Shown here one piece after another: positions 1-13,600 of a DNA stretch of 64,000 bases. Each line of letters opens with the position of its first letter. Within the stretch, counting starts at the first letter, position 1. The notes beneath the pieces are model-generated. The model searched no databases. It worked only from the letters and a program-made list of their open reading frames with translations, and was not told where the DNA came from. The position numbers and the translations under genes were made by a program. Source of the DNA: Enoplolaimus lenunculus (lineage: Eukaryota; Nematoda; Enoplea; Enoplida; Thoracostomopsidae); assembly GCA_030248215.1 (NCBI GenBank), contig JASANG010000021.1, forward strand, positions 1-64,000. The letters run 5' to 3'.

Positions 1-301
1 TTTGCTGTTGCCTTATTGTTCGTCGTTCCTAGTTGTATATTTTGCTCCGGCAATATTTTACTTGTGCCATATTTTCACATCTTGTCGTAATTATCGACTT
101 TCAGCACTTATAAAATACTATTCCTTTGACCTTAAGCTCAATGTAGCATTGCTTATATTGCGAGTTTAGTTATTTTATTATTTTACTCACCCGGACCGAA
201 ACGATTATTATTTATATATGAGTACGTGTATATCTTGAAGATTGTCGTCAAATGTAGGAATATTTCAAGTTCACGGAAACAGTTAGCTTGAGCTGCCTTT
301 A

Positions 302-580
302 CACTGTAAAAAATAATGAGTCAAATTCGACTCCGGCAGTGTCAAATTTAACTCACTTAGTCGCATGTTTGACTCTGGCGGAGTGGAATTTAAAGAGTCA
401 AACTGAATCTCTCCGAAATAGGCTCAATGTGAGTACACAAACTGAGTCAAAATCGACTCTGCCAGTGTCAAATTTAACTCACTTAGTCGCATGTTTGACT
501 CTGGCGGAGTTGAATCGGTCTCTGTTTGTATAGTCCCGCAGAGTCTAGAGGGTCAGTTTGACTCACCATATTTTGCAGTG
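302..580. mobile_element. MITE with CACTGYAAAAA termini, copy 1
   Basis: The ends are inverted: CACTGTAAAAAATAATGAGT on the left and the complement of ACTCACCATATTTTGCAGTG on the right. The dinucleotide TA flanks both sides (300-301 and 581-582), a possible 2-bp target duplication. The interior holds two tandem copies of a roughly 125-bp unit beginning GTCAAATTTAACTCACTTAG, so the element has grown by internal duplication. No coding capacity. A shorter relative lies at 10465-10612. Confidence 0.75.
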
Positions 581-1056
581 TATGTTGTAATAATTTAAAG
601 CGGACGATTGCTAACAAAATCGACACAGTTTCGTTAGCGAAACGCAACCATGTATTAGTCGAAAATTAATTAGGTTCAGGGGATATACCAGTTTCAGGCA
701 TGCAATTGTTTTAAATAAAGCACTTACATAAGAACTAAAATGCATTAAAACAACCACATGTTCTTGTTACACTTAAAATGATCATTTTAATCCAGTATTT
801 TCACATCCGGTCCAACTCTCTGTGAAAAGCAGAAAAGGTTGCAAAGAGAAGAATATTAGATTGGAGGAGAAATTGTACGAAACAGGAAAATATGGCACCC
901 GGATGTGAAAATATGGTGGGAACATATGGCACCTGACCGGGTATTAAATCTGCGGTTTAGGTTTACCAGTTTGAGACTTTGAATAACAGTGGTTTCAGGC
1001 TCAAATATTTAACAAGTAAATACATCTTTTATGCAGTAAACTCTTTGTACACTTAC

Positions 1057-1380
1057 CTCAAATTCATCTGTGTAGAAAAATTCAATCGTGCGAAAAACGC
1101 CATACATAAGAAAAACACAATTTATCATGACATATAAAGCCGACAAGTAACGAAAACAATCATTGTAACTGGTCAATGAGCATCCAAATATGCCACCTAA
1201 TATTTCCAGCGGTCGAATTAAAGCCACACATTCTTTGAGGTCTAAATCGCCAGTATCGCCTTTTTCATCCGGCGTTGAGAGAAACATGGACCCTCGTGGT
1301 ACGTTCAGGCGTTTTCTAAAACTTAAATCCCGTTTTGTAAGTCGATTGTAACAATACGGTTGAAAAATCAAAACTGACAT
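1057..1380 (-). CDS. Possible gustatory-receptor-like protein, first exon (partial)
   Basis: The open frame starts at the ATG whose first base is 1380 and encodes 108 residues, ending in GAG followed by a consensus donor GTAAGT at 1056-1051, phase 0. Residues 1-50 are polar and basic, as expected for a cytoplasmic N-terminus. Then comes IRPLEILGGIFG, a motif resembling the RPL..L...G start of insect and other invertebrate gustatory-receptor-like proteins, followed by a hydrophobic segment at about residues 78-97 that would be the first membrane helix. The rest of the gene would lie at lower coordinates; I see no convincing second exon in 1-1050, so it probably continues beyond the window. The family call rests on the short motif and topology only. 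It could be another multi-pass membrane protein, or a chance frame with a good donor. Confidence 0.38.
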
Positions 1381-1704
1381 AATATTGTTGACCTATACTG
1401 CGGAATTAAATAAAACGAAAATTCAGCCCAATTGTGCAGAAACGTACAGCTTGAGAGTAAAATCAAAAGTTAACTCATGCCTGCAACGTAAATGTCAAAA
1501 TGAACAAAACATTAACTTGGTGTTCCGTTGATAAGGCTCTATTGCCTCAAGAAAGCAACAGTCCGAGATCAAGGAACCGCGGGAACCGAAAACTATATAT
1601 TGGAAGTTAGTATTTAACAAAACTACGCATCTATTTTTGGTTTATTTGAAGTTCTGTGAGCAGTGTATAAAAATTATGACATATATGTGCAATGCAACAT
1701 CTCT

Positions 1705-1858
1705 ACAAGAGGTGAGAGCACCCTCGGGCTTGAGTCTCAAGCTCCTATAGCTGAGTGGTCATCGTAAGCGCCTCCCACCCGAGAGACTAGGAATCAAATC
1801 TTCCTTGAAAGTGCATCTCATATGAAATTGAAAATATTCATGCGAGAAAGGATTAAAA
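1705..1858 (+). mobile_element. tRNA-derived SINE, copy 1
   Basis: An A-box-like TAGCTGAGTGGTCA at about 1748 is followed by a degenerate B box (GGAATCAAATC) at about 1790, then a non-tRNA tail containing AAAATATTCATG and a GAGAAAGGATTAA motif. Head and tail are shared in order with the copies at 31137-31290 and 42783-42917, which shows a dispersed family and not a tRNA gene. Confidence 0.65.
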
Positions 1859-1994
1859 TTGAAGCTCATCCACTTTTTATTTTAAAACAGTAGTTGCAAA
1901 CCATTTACGTAATAGAATGTTAGTCCAGTGTTTCATAGCTTCAACTGAGCCATGTTTGTTTTGATCGTATACAAAAACGCTGCAAAAAATCAAC

Positions 1995-2105
1995 GGTCAA
2001 CGTTACTTTTAGGGGAGTAACAGTACATTAAGCGTATTCCTAAGCCTAAGCCTAAGCGTGGCAAAAGTGTGTTTCTAAGCCAAACTCTAATGTTAAAAAT
2101 GTTAA
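1995..2105. mobile_element. TTAGGC-bearing MITE, truncated copy
   Basis: It begins GGTCAACGTTACTTTTAGGG, close to the GACCAATGTTACTTTA terminus of the copy at 32967-33175, and contains CCTAAGCCTAAGCCTAAG, the complement of TTAGGC repeats. The second end is not recognisable, so the copy is truncated or decayed. Confidence 0.55.
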
Positions 2106-2415
2106 CAACGAAGAAATTCAGATCGCAAACCCGAACAGCTGTCTGGCAAGTTGTCTTCTCTCTGACGTCAGCTTCATTAGCAATGTAGGGCTCCTCTGGC
2201 ACTCATGCATTGTTTCTTTATCGCTTTGTGGCACGTCTAGAGAATGCGGATAGTCACTCTGTGACGACTTTAATCCACTCATATTGTTAAATACTAAGTT
2301 AAGTAGGCTAACAATAATACACTGCAATTTTTTTGAATAATAACAGACAAATTTCAATATATATAATTAGGCAATCCTTCTATATAAAAAATTTATAATT
2401 ACAGAAATATATCAA

Positions 2416-2818
2416 GGTACAACCGGAGTTATAAAATACCGGAACCGGAATCGGAAAGTTAAAAAATATACAGCAACCGGAAAATAAAAATACTTGTTAT
2501 CGAAAAAATTATTTTTGTCGCTTTTAATGGTGTAAACACTAGTTAGAGTTCCAAAATCCTGAAACAAATGCAGTAGTTGGAAACGTATGATTAAATTATG
2601 TAGTATGACACAAATTGAAAATTTTGGCAGTACAGGATCAGACAATTTTAGATAAATAAGTTAGAATATTATGACCAATTTTCTTAAATTTTCGAATGTG
2701 AAAAATTTTTAATACCGAAAATACGGGGAAATTCCGGTGAAATAATGTCGGATTTTAGACCGGAACCGGCTAGTGTAAAATACCGGATTTCCCTACCGAA
2801 ACCGGATTCCGGTTGCAG
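2416..2818. mobile_element. CCGG-rich inverted-end element
   Basis: The left end reads AACCGGAGTTATAAAATACC and the right end is roughly its complement, ending CCGGATTCCGGTTGCAGCC. The interior is AT-rich without coding capacity. Related CCGGAATT-type sequence recurs around 59270-59400 and 59845-59900. It is a degenerate MITE-like repeat; exact ends and target duplication are unclear. Confidence 0.45.
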
Positions 2819-4078
2819 CCTACAAATGTATAATTCGTTCTTTCGTTTGAAATGTATGAAAACATGAAAGACCCTATATTTAAGCATAGACATGTTTATT
2901 AGCTATCCAAAATAAGCAGAGAAGCGAAAGTCATTCTTTCATCCAGACTTACGTTGATATTGCGTTGAAACTAAATGAAGTGCGTGGAAAGTAAAAAAAC
3001 TTATCTCATAAAACAACGGCATGTAATTAAGCCATGAAAACAATAAAGATGGCGTTACTCAAAATATTGAAACCACTCGTTTGCTTTGTCATAGTGGTTT
3101 TTATTATTTGAACTGGCTACATTTCAACATTTATAGCTTTAATAGATATTTGGAAGTTCATCGTATAACGGAATAGAAAAGTTTACAACCATGTGCAATT
3201 TCTCGATGCAAATCTAATTACACGATAGAATGCTAAAGTTAGGATTATATCGCACGCAACGGTACTATGCACGCAAATTCCATAATTTTACAGGTGAAAC
3301 TGAAATATTGCGTGACGATATAAAATACAATCTACTATCGAACAGCACAATGTTTCATCTTATTTTGCATGCCATATACCTGAACATGCTGCTTAAATTC
3401 GGCTACGATAAAAATTTTGATTGCCTAAGATAAACATTTTATTTTAAGAGTCGGTGCATGTTGAACAACAACAAAAAAATGTGTAAACAAACCGCCACTA
3501 TCAGTTCATGAAGTGTACATATTCATTTAAGCTACTGGTTTTGTCAAGTTAAAATTTAACTATTTCACGTTTTAGATAATACTTTTTGGTTTTGTTTTCC
3601 TACCCTTTCCTTGTCACAATAGATGTGGTCATCGCCAAGCAGGCCGTTCCGCCGGATCCACATATTTCCTAATGTCTTTTTGCAGCATGTTTACTATTTT
3701 ACTTACAAGATTCATTTATATTAAACTAATCTGCAGTGGCAGTAGGTACTAAACTGGCAAAATGGTTGACGTGTCATTTCGTTTAAATATGAACTGTAAG
3801 ATACTGTATCAGGTGGGAGCACAGATCCGAAAGCAAACCTTTTTGTTTTAAACGTTGAACGGTTCGCAGAACTAAATAATCAATATAGTTTTCAAAGCAA
3901 GCCTAAAGATACTTGTAGGCGTTTTGTGTCGTTAGCGAGGATTTAAATAAAATTCTTTTAAATATTTTCACTAACGAAATAAGAGTGTTTAATCAACGTA
4001 TTACAGGTTAGCAGCATGTTTTCAAGCGCAAATCTATACCTATCACCAGTTGTCAGTTTGCGCTAAGTGTTGTTACTG
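2819..4078. other. Intergenic, nothing recognised
   Basis: AT-rich sequence with short random open frames, no exon with paired splice sites and no repeat that I can assign. Confidence 0.5.
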
Positions 4079-4080
4079 TA

Positions 4081-4406
4081 GTGACCCGAATAAGAGGGCG
4101 ACTAATAACAGGGGGTTTCCATTTTGAGTTTCAATCAATAGGAGTCAGTATCCCTAATAATAGTCCGTAAGCTGTTAGAGTCCCTAAACTCCAATTAGAG
4201 TCCATAAATCTTAATTATCTCTGATTCTAATTGACACAAGACGAATTAACGTTTAATTCAACGGAAAGTTGCAGTACCAAATATATTTCAGTAACGAATG
4301 GTTTCGGAGCGTGGGTTAAAAATAAATAACAGTCCATAACGGAATACCAGGGGGAACCCTCTGGAGAGGCCAAATAAATATCAGTCCCCCCTTTTATTCG
4401 GGTCAC
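4081..4406 (+). mobile_element. Tc1/mariner-like MITE, copy 1
   Basis: Termini are GTGACCCGAATAAGAGGG and, on the right, the complement (CCCTTTTATTCGGGTCAC with extra C). TA dinucleotides flank both sides (4079-4080 and 4407-4408), as expected for Tc1/mariner-type target duplication. It is 326 bp and lacks an interior segment present in the 433-bp copy at 7991-8423. Fragments of the same family lie at 4912-5166 and 14880-15145. Confidence 0.8.
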
Positions 4407-4696
4407 TACAGCTTAGTAAATTTGTGAGATACAAAGTTCTTTCGCATTTCATTTGTCCTGCTTCTGCACCAATTTTGAGATACGCAACTGCAAGAATTTG
4501 CCAGTTTAAAAACTTATCGCTAAACTGATGGTAGATTCTATACACACTTGCGATTATCGGCCGTCGATTAAATTCATGATAAAATGGTATTTGATTAATA
4601 TACCACATATTTCGTTACTTTACATGTTTCTTTTATCATATTTCATTATTCTGCGTAGTGTTGCCTGTTGTTCCAAGATTAAATGAGCTATGAAGT

Positions 4697-7600
4697 TCAC
4701 GCCAAAGTTGCTTTGGACTCCACAATATAAACTATCATTGCAATAACGCATGCAGACGCAAAAATAAAATAACACGCAATAATCATTAAGCGAAGTGTAT
4801 TCTGAAATGCATAAATCATAAGTGTAGCATATCAATACTTCTAAAACTTATCTGCGAAACTAAAGCCACCCAGAATCCGTTTGGTGGAAGTAGGTTTTAT
4901 AATGAGTATTGTAGTGAGCCGAATGAGAGAGGGCGTAAAAAGAGTGGGTCCCCATTTTGAGTCCCGATCAATAGAAGTCCGTATGCCTAATAAGAATCCG
5001 TAAGCGAATAGCTGTTCCTAAACCCTAATTAGAGTCCATAAATGTCAATTATCCCTAAATTGTAGCATATAAATGACTAGAGGACCAAATAAACTTGAGT
5101 TCGAAATTTTAAAGCGCACTTGAATTTTGAAAGTAACATTCCAAAGTAAAACCTTGCATTATATATTTAGTTGGCTGCTTTAGCCTTTTGTTTTTTAGGT
5201 TTTGCGAAGGGTCAATGATAATGTACGTACATACCAATTGTGAGGTTCAGATTTTTTATTTTAGTTTTAGGCTTACTTAATTTTACTGCATGACAAGCAA
5301 TGGCCCGATCAAATATATTCTTTATGTAGCTTGTCACGTTGCGATATATCTACTATATAGTACTTATACGCGTACCTTTTGCGTGTATTCTTGTTGCGTC
5401 GCTGGGTTTTCAGTGGGCTTTGTTATCCCTGTAGGAAAAAATAAACTTGTAAACTACAAGACCGACACGACTCACATTATGTTTAGCGTTAAATTTTTAA
5501 TCAAATTTAGTTAGACCTAGCATAGCTATTAAGGTTTCATGCGTTGTTCGTTTAAAACTAGTCACGGCGCCAAATACATTTAATTATTGGTATCACTAAA
5601 ATAAGCGATTAACTGTAAAAAAACCATTACAACTTGATAATATGACCTATATGACGGTTATTGCTTGTACCTGAGCCCCAACAAATATTAGGTAAGTAGA
5701 ACCAAAATTATGGAGCCTAAATCTAGCACTGAAACTGACTGTGCCTAGCTTCTTGCTCGCTGAGCTCGCTTGCTATGTTTATATTATATATCGCGCGGCT
5801 TCCAACATCCGAATTTTCCGTATTCATCATTGCGGGCCGAGCTCAACTGCCGATAAAGAAACCTTTATATCCTGCAATTCGGTTATCGCAACAATTTGCC
5901 AAAAACTAAAATAATTTCGCCAATAATCAATCCAGAATCACAAACCTAACAAAACACAACAAAGGTACTTGCAGAATCTCATCCCTCTTGTGGCATATTT
6001 TTCATATTTCGACGACCTGAGTTTAACAGTACTGAATTTCAACACTTCATACCCAACAGTTTTTCTCACAGTACTAAACGTGTTTACCGTGCTCGATTAT
6101 AAACGCCTAATGCTTGACCCCAAGAATGCTCTCATGTCTTGTAGAGAATTTGTACAGTCACGGACAAAATTAATTGCGTAGAAACTGCGATTTCGGCCAT
6201 CACGAATGCGGTTTTGTAGTCGCCTCTGAGTTTTAGAGGGATCACGGCTCAAACGCGATTTAATACACCACCGCAGTCGCGATTTCAATGGCGTTCACAG
6301 TCGCGGTCTACGGTCGTAGTCGCGGTTAAAAGCGCCACTGTAACCGCAAATTCAACCGCATCTATACCCGCAATTTTAGCAGCATCTGTAACTACAATTT
6401 TAACCGCGTGTGTATCTGCAAATCTGCGTGCGCAACGTCGATCGCAACCGCGGCTTTTGCGTCCACTTATATTATGGTTGCGAGCGATAGCGATCATCAG
6501 TCGAACTGCGTTTGGATCGCGATCGTGGTTGCACTTAATTCTGTCCGTGACAACAATTTAAATCGAGTGCATTGTGTAATTATAAGATGTACGCAGTTTG
6601 CGTTCAGTTGCTGACACTATACCCTACTGAGAAATCAGTTAACTCGCCGGAAATTACCAAAACAGAAGCATTCGAGAACGGCAAAAATAATTTTAAGGGA
6701 AATTGTTTGGTATTTAGTGATTTAATATATTGCCCAAAAATAGCATTACTTACTAGTATCAGTGTGATATTTCGTGGCCACTCGTTCAAACTTTAGCAAA
6801 AACACAACAAAACAAGTAACACTGAGGTAAACTATCGCAATGTTTAATGGGTTGTTACCAAACGAAGGTTTTATTACGTCGAGTTGTGTTACTGCAAGCA
6901 CAATAGCTGTACCTAAAATAAACAAAAAACGCTAAACTCATAACTCATTCCCAAGAGCAGGCGTGCATTTAGGTTTACCCAAAGCTGGACAATGGTGGAA
7001 AATTTTCTGGTCCGTAACGCTGACCACATAAATGATCCACTAAAACTGTTTTGTTTGAAGCTGCCTAGACGATTCATTGGGAATGGTTGTTTTCCCAATG
7101 TTCCAGTTTCGAAAAATTTTAATTGTAACGCATTTTGGTTGTGACCACATAAGTAAATTTACACTTTTAAAAAATTTTGGAAGGTTGTATGTGGTGCTTT
7201 GTTTCAGATATTTTTGTTAAAAAAATTCGGCTATTACCTGGTACAAAATTGGGTATTACATTTTCTGCGTCTGGTCAATTAGCTGACATATTATGGCCGT
7301 GTTCGTGTGATCAAATTTGTTGCACGCTAATGTAAGCCAGTTTGCTAGATGCAACAGAAACATATATATGAGTAAAAAAACCTATTCTATTACACGGATA
7401 TTTCTAGCATTTAAATTGTTTGCCGTTCCCAGTAATTAGGGTGTTATTTAAATTGCAAAACACAACTATGTTTTAAGCTGAATGTAGCAATTCAGATGAG
7501 TTTCCAAGTATATCAGTCGTCAGGTAAGATCTAGGTAAAAATAGCTTCCTATTGCAAATCGCAATATAATTTTTCTTAGCGGTTCGCGGGCGTAAAATAT

Positions 7601-10600
7601 TCAGTGGAGAAATTGAATATACAGTTTCAGCAGGGTTCGAACATTTTACGTACTGGCCAATATCCATGCCAGTCTTCCAACAGCACCGTGAAACAAATTG
7701 AAAAACGGACGCGCCATATCTTCAGGATGGCATCGAAATTGGGCCATTATTACCTGAAACCTAATAAATAGCAGTTAATCACATGGTTCGATTGAAAACA
7801 ACCTATGGTTCACAAATAAAAACGCTGGTTGTGGATTTGTTATTACTATCTAGATGTTATGTGCAGTAGTTGCCGCGGTCACACAAATAGATATATTTTT
7901 TGTTATATAGCATTTACATCTGCTAAGCTTTCTGCAGTAAGGCCAATGTTACTTTACAAACTGTGTTTTACACGGTAACGTTTGGCGCTAGCGACCTGAA
8001 TAAAAGAGGGGGGACTGATAATCATTTGGCCTTTACAGAGGGTACCCCCTTGTTATTCGGTTACAGACTGTTATTTATTTTTAACCCACGCTCCGCCGCC
8101 CTTCGTTACTGAAATATATCCGAAACTGCAATTATCCGTTGAATTAAACGTTTATTTGTCTTGTGTTAATTGCTTGAGCGATAATGCAAGGTGATACTTA
8201 GGAATGTACTTTCAAAATTTAAGTACGCTTTAAAGTTTCGGATTCAAATTACTTGGTCACGGAGTCATTTATGCGCTAAAATTAGGGATAATTGACATTT
8301 ATGGACTCTAATTAGGGTTTAGGGACTCTATCCGCTTACCTATTCTTATTAGCGATATGGACTCCTATAGATTGGGACTCCAAAATGGGGACCCCGTCTT
8401 ATTACCCCTCTTATTTGGGTCACTACTGTATTGGAAGTTGATACAGATTCTTATCACCAATTATTAAATGACATGACACAATCAGCCTAATTCTTGAAAC
8501 GATGCTGCAGATAGTGGTATCACTGGCAGAGGAGGCCAGAAAGGGCTCAACCCACCTGGCGACATTTTAGAACCCCTAGAAATGGTTTAACCCTGTATTA
8601 AAGACATACCAAATTTTCGACACCTCCTGTTGAAATTCTTTTGGTCCATGGCACGATAAGTTAGCTACGACCCTCGCACATAGATAAACCACTTTGCGAT
8701 GTTTTTCAAACCAATTGCAATCGACAAAATGTATGACACACATTGGACTTTTAAAAATTCGGTTATATCAATCCCGGTCAATGTTACCTTTAGGGCCGAC
8801 CCATATCCGGATGGGACTGTAAAACAGCAGCGTTAGATTTTAGACTATTTGTGATAAGGCTTGTTCTCAGCTTTAGTTTTACAATTTATTCAATGTTTAT
8901 GCTTAGGCTTACGTTAGAATACGCTTAAACGACCACGAAATATCATTGACCCTATTCCCAAAATAAAGCAACATTTACTTGCGTCAGCGATAAAAGAATT
9001 GCAACGAAGCCGACCAAACCGTGAGAATTCTGAAACTGAATATATTATCAGATCCCAGGTTACGGGCATAGCAAAAATTAGCATCAAAATGTTTCTCAAA
9101 TGAACCAAACTGTTTGATATAAGGAACATAGAATATCAGAAATTAGGCATTAAAAATTTAATTTTAGTGCCTGGAGGTCAGTGAAGTGCAATAATTAGTT
9201 TTGAGCTAAAAACAAATGAAATGGCTTGATATATGCAAAGATTATTAAGTTCCCGCATGATACGTTTAGAGATTTTTTTAAACTTAGACAAAAAAGTTTT
9301 GCAGCAAGCATACACCGCTATGAAATTACTTTATTCATAACAGTCTTTACCGGCGGAACCATACGGTTACTTTTACTTCTAATTTAAACGCAGCTAAAAT
9401 TAATTTAGTTACTAATTAAACTTTGCGAAACTTTTTTCGCCTCCTGTTTTTAAATTAATTTTACTACATCGTTCTCTTTAATAGTCACATGGATTTTTGC
9501 AAGCAATACGGCATGTAACGGAGACATTCTTGATCTAACTTTTTATTTGCTTCGTCATTTTTGGCTATATGTTAGTCAGTCAATATTTTATACTCGAAAG
9601 ACAACTTGTTAATTCAAATATTCACACTTACTGTGATAAACTCTTGCTTAGTAATGAGCATAACAATGTAAGCGACCAGTACTAGAACGACAGCAGTAAT
9701 GTTTGCCGTACGATGAATCTGAAACAGTTTTGGAATAAAATTCCAAACTCGGTTAAATACGATTTAAAGCGCTGAATGGGAGTTGTCGCAGAAAATTTGC
9801 ACGTTACACCACAACCAAACAATGCTAAATTATAAAATAAGTTACATATTGCAAGCGATCCTCTTTAAGCGATGCATGCCAATGTATTTGGTTTGCGGCT
9901 CATAATTTAGGTTTGGACAAAAATAGGCTACGTCTGAAAATACAGGATTCACGGTCTTTACTCGTTGTACATCAATTTGCTCAAAGCACTTTTAGGCAAA
10001 ATAGTTAACAAATGCTCATGATTTAATAGTTTGTCTAAGCTAACTTATATATATTGCATAAAAACTGTCAGCAAATGTTCAAACTTAATTTTTGCTGATT
10101 AACGTATATATACCTGAAACCAAATCTTTTGCTTAAACACAGCGGCTTTTGGTAAAATTTCTTTGCCAAATGCAGCTGTTATAATTCCAGTCACTAGCAG
10201 TAACCACCATGCAAAAACCATTAGAACGCCTGTAAACGTAACGACAATTTTGTCATAGATAAACTAAGTTTTATAATCTTCGTAAATTATTTTGCTTATT
10301 ATTCGGAAACCGCAACTGTACAGAGGACTTTCAAGAATTGAAAATCAGTAATAACACTTAAACAGTTGCTTAACGCAATGTACAAGATTCACTAATGTTA
10401 TAATAATGTAATAATGACAAAGGATACGCGTTAGTTTTCACTCTTCTGTTAATTCTGGATTCTGCACTGCAAAAAATGGTGAGTCAAATTGACTCTCTCC
10501 GTAATAGGGATTCAAATTGATTCTGGCGGAGTCGAATTTCGACCGAGTTTGTCGTAGTCAGGAAAAGCTTTTTTCAAAAAGAGTCAAATTGACTTACCAT

Positions 10601-13600
10601 TTTTTTGTAGTGTGAATTTAAATAAAAATCATACAATTAAAAAGTTCCATCAAATTCATTGACATCATATATTACCATGCGTTGCCACTAGGCTACGTGC
10701 CACATCGCAATGTGTCAGTTTCGCATCGCAGCCAGCGGATGGAGACGAAAATGTGGTCACATTGACTGGCTGTGCTGTTATTTGAGGAATGACAGAATGT
10801 TCATTAAGGTTGTTTCCTAAATCATTAATGCAGGCTTTGAAATGAGTTATGCAAGAAAACGAGAATATTAATTATAACAAAATGGTTACAATGGCTGATT
10901 AATAATGACATAAAATGTGGCGAGTTGACGGAAAGACAATTTCAAAAATGCAACAAAAGTGACATCAGTTATGAACAAACAGTGCTTTGTGTCAAATTGC
11001 CAAAACCGAAAGTACTTCAGTAGCATTTAAATCAACAACTTTTACCGGCCAAAATTATCATTCTTTGACTCGTAATCGCTTGCGTTGTTTAAGAAATGGC
11101 AGTTTACAAATTCTCAAAAACTGCCATATTTCTAACATATATAACAATTTAAATAAGCGGATATCGAATAGTAAACATGTATTCATACTTAAAATTCTTA
11201 ACAGATTTGTAGTAGAAGTCAAGTAGAATCCCTAGAACTGTCGCTTACTGGTAACGAGGTATAAAAAACATTTTCCCATCAGAAAAATTTTGGTGCTACT
11301 GAACCAACAAACTAGTGATGCAGATACTACCTGCAAATTCTTGGCACGCAATTATATAACTTACTGTCTTGGGAATGAAAAAAAGGCCAGCAACGTTGAT
11401 TTATTTTAACCCATATATAATTCGGACATTGTGTTTTTGCCCCATGTATACAACAGGGTCGGATCGTTTTGCGGCGGGGCTGTAATAGAGTCAGTTTAAG
11501 CGTGTAGACTAACTTTTTTGCTTAGGCTTAAGCTTAGGCTTAGGCTTAGGTTTAGCTTAGGCTTATGTATCGGCTCATTGTTACACTTAGCATTAGGCAT
11601 ATGCTTAGGCTTAGGCTTAGGAATGTTCCGGCCTTGTTCTATAGACTGGCCGTGTTTCTATGTTTTGTAGAAAGAATGGAGATGATGTACCTTCCAGGGC
11701 TGGTCCGTGCGCGAGCAGTAAATAGTACTCATTTTCTAAATTGTAAAAACGATCATCAGATGCATTTGGGTTGATTGCTTGTTCCCAGCGGCATATTAAT
11801 GTGTTATTCATGAAAAAAGCTTCCACATTTTTGTACAGATCAGTCGGCTGAAAAGCGCCGCAAACTAAGATATAAAAACTGCGAACATTTCTTACAAACG
11901 AAATTTGAACGGAAGTTACATTTATTGTCTTTTGTGACTTTGACCATGTCTACTACTCAGAGTCGGTTTTTTCAAAAAAATCCAATCGACAGTAAAAAAC
12001 AGGGTTTTCTGTTTTTTCGGGAAAAGGGAAAAATTGAAAAACATGCACTAATGCATCCACAAGTGCAAGAACATTAATGAATGATTTAAAGTGCATATGC
12101 CAGTTAAATGGGCTACAAACTTGTGGGGTGGAGTCGGGCGAAAAAATGCCAAAGGTTTTGTAGTTCAACTGATATATGAAAAAGGAAATTAATCAAAAAT
12201 TAGGTTCGGAACTAAACGCGGAATATTCCTGTCACTGATGGTATCATTAAAGAAAAAACCCCAAAATCACAAACAGATATACCAATTATTTGAAGATTAA
12301 AGAAGTGTATAGTAGCAACAATGCAACTGAAATTCTTTTCTGATTATGATAACATTTGTATCGCATACTTTTCAGCATCGTAGGATTGCTGGGGCGAGAG
12401 GAGACACAATTCCACTCACCCTGAGTGTGCCTTAAAAGGACTCAGTCCACTGCACTCGTAGCACAGCGCTTGCCTTTGCACACACATCAGTTTATGGGAT
12501 CCGATGTTAGTGACTGCGAAAATTAATAGTTTGGCTATAGCAATTCCAGAGGGGTATGCGTTTTAGCACGAACGTACAAAAGAAACTGAAAACGTAAAAA
12601 TTTACCACTTTTGGAACTGAACAGGTATCTTTTGTGTGGGCTGCACCCGATAACACCGGTCGTATCCTAGCAAAAATCATTAGCGCTAAAACGACTTTTG
12701 GCTTCAAGCATGTTTCGCTCACGAGTGCCTTCACAATTATATCTCAAGCGCCCCCATGAAGTTTGTTATGTGGTGTAATCTCAACTGTGTTTCGAAAAAT
12801 TATACAGTGGATTTTAACAGTGGTGTATACAAAGCAAGGGCTTATGCAAATGGGTTGTCTTCTTCGAAAGCTTCTGAAGGCATCATAAAAAAGCACATTT
12901 TATAGGCTTTATCAGCTTCTAGATAGCAAAGGTAAAAACGACTTTTTACATAAAGTTATATTCTCCCAAAAAAATCTTGGCTACGCTCCCCGTCTTAAAA
13001 GCGGTCGCGGCAGCAATAGGACTTTACGACGTTTATGGTAATTCAAGTTCAACAGCAATAAAAACTATTTGAGACCCTGTTGCATTTCTTTCCTGATTAT
13101 TAATGATTTTCAATAGATGTGCGTTTCAATGATACACTTATCAGTGTGGTTCTTAATTAAATAGTATAGAGGTTTTTACTAACCGGATCTTTAACTTGAA
13201 CATTTGGACGCGGTTTACCTCCCTGTACATTGTTTGAAGGTACTACAGTGTGCTTTCCAGATGGATTGTAAACACAACCGGTTACTGCTGCAGGGGTCTA
13301 AAACGGAATCTTACATAAGATTTAACAATGCGAAACATACGAAATACCTTATCGTAACGTTTCAACAAAAGTTGTTAAATTGAGACTAACAGCGTATCGG
13401 TGTAAAGTCGGGACTGGTCAAAAACGAGAATTTTCCACCGATTCGAAAGTGGGAATGGTCTGGGTCCTGACCGATTCTGTAACGTGGATAATGCGGATTT
13501 TAGCGTTCCTACGCTCGTACACTCGTTTCAGCACCGTTTGTAACAAACGTCCCTTATCTTCTATTTAACATATTTGACGTGGTTTTTCTTGTTCAATGTT

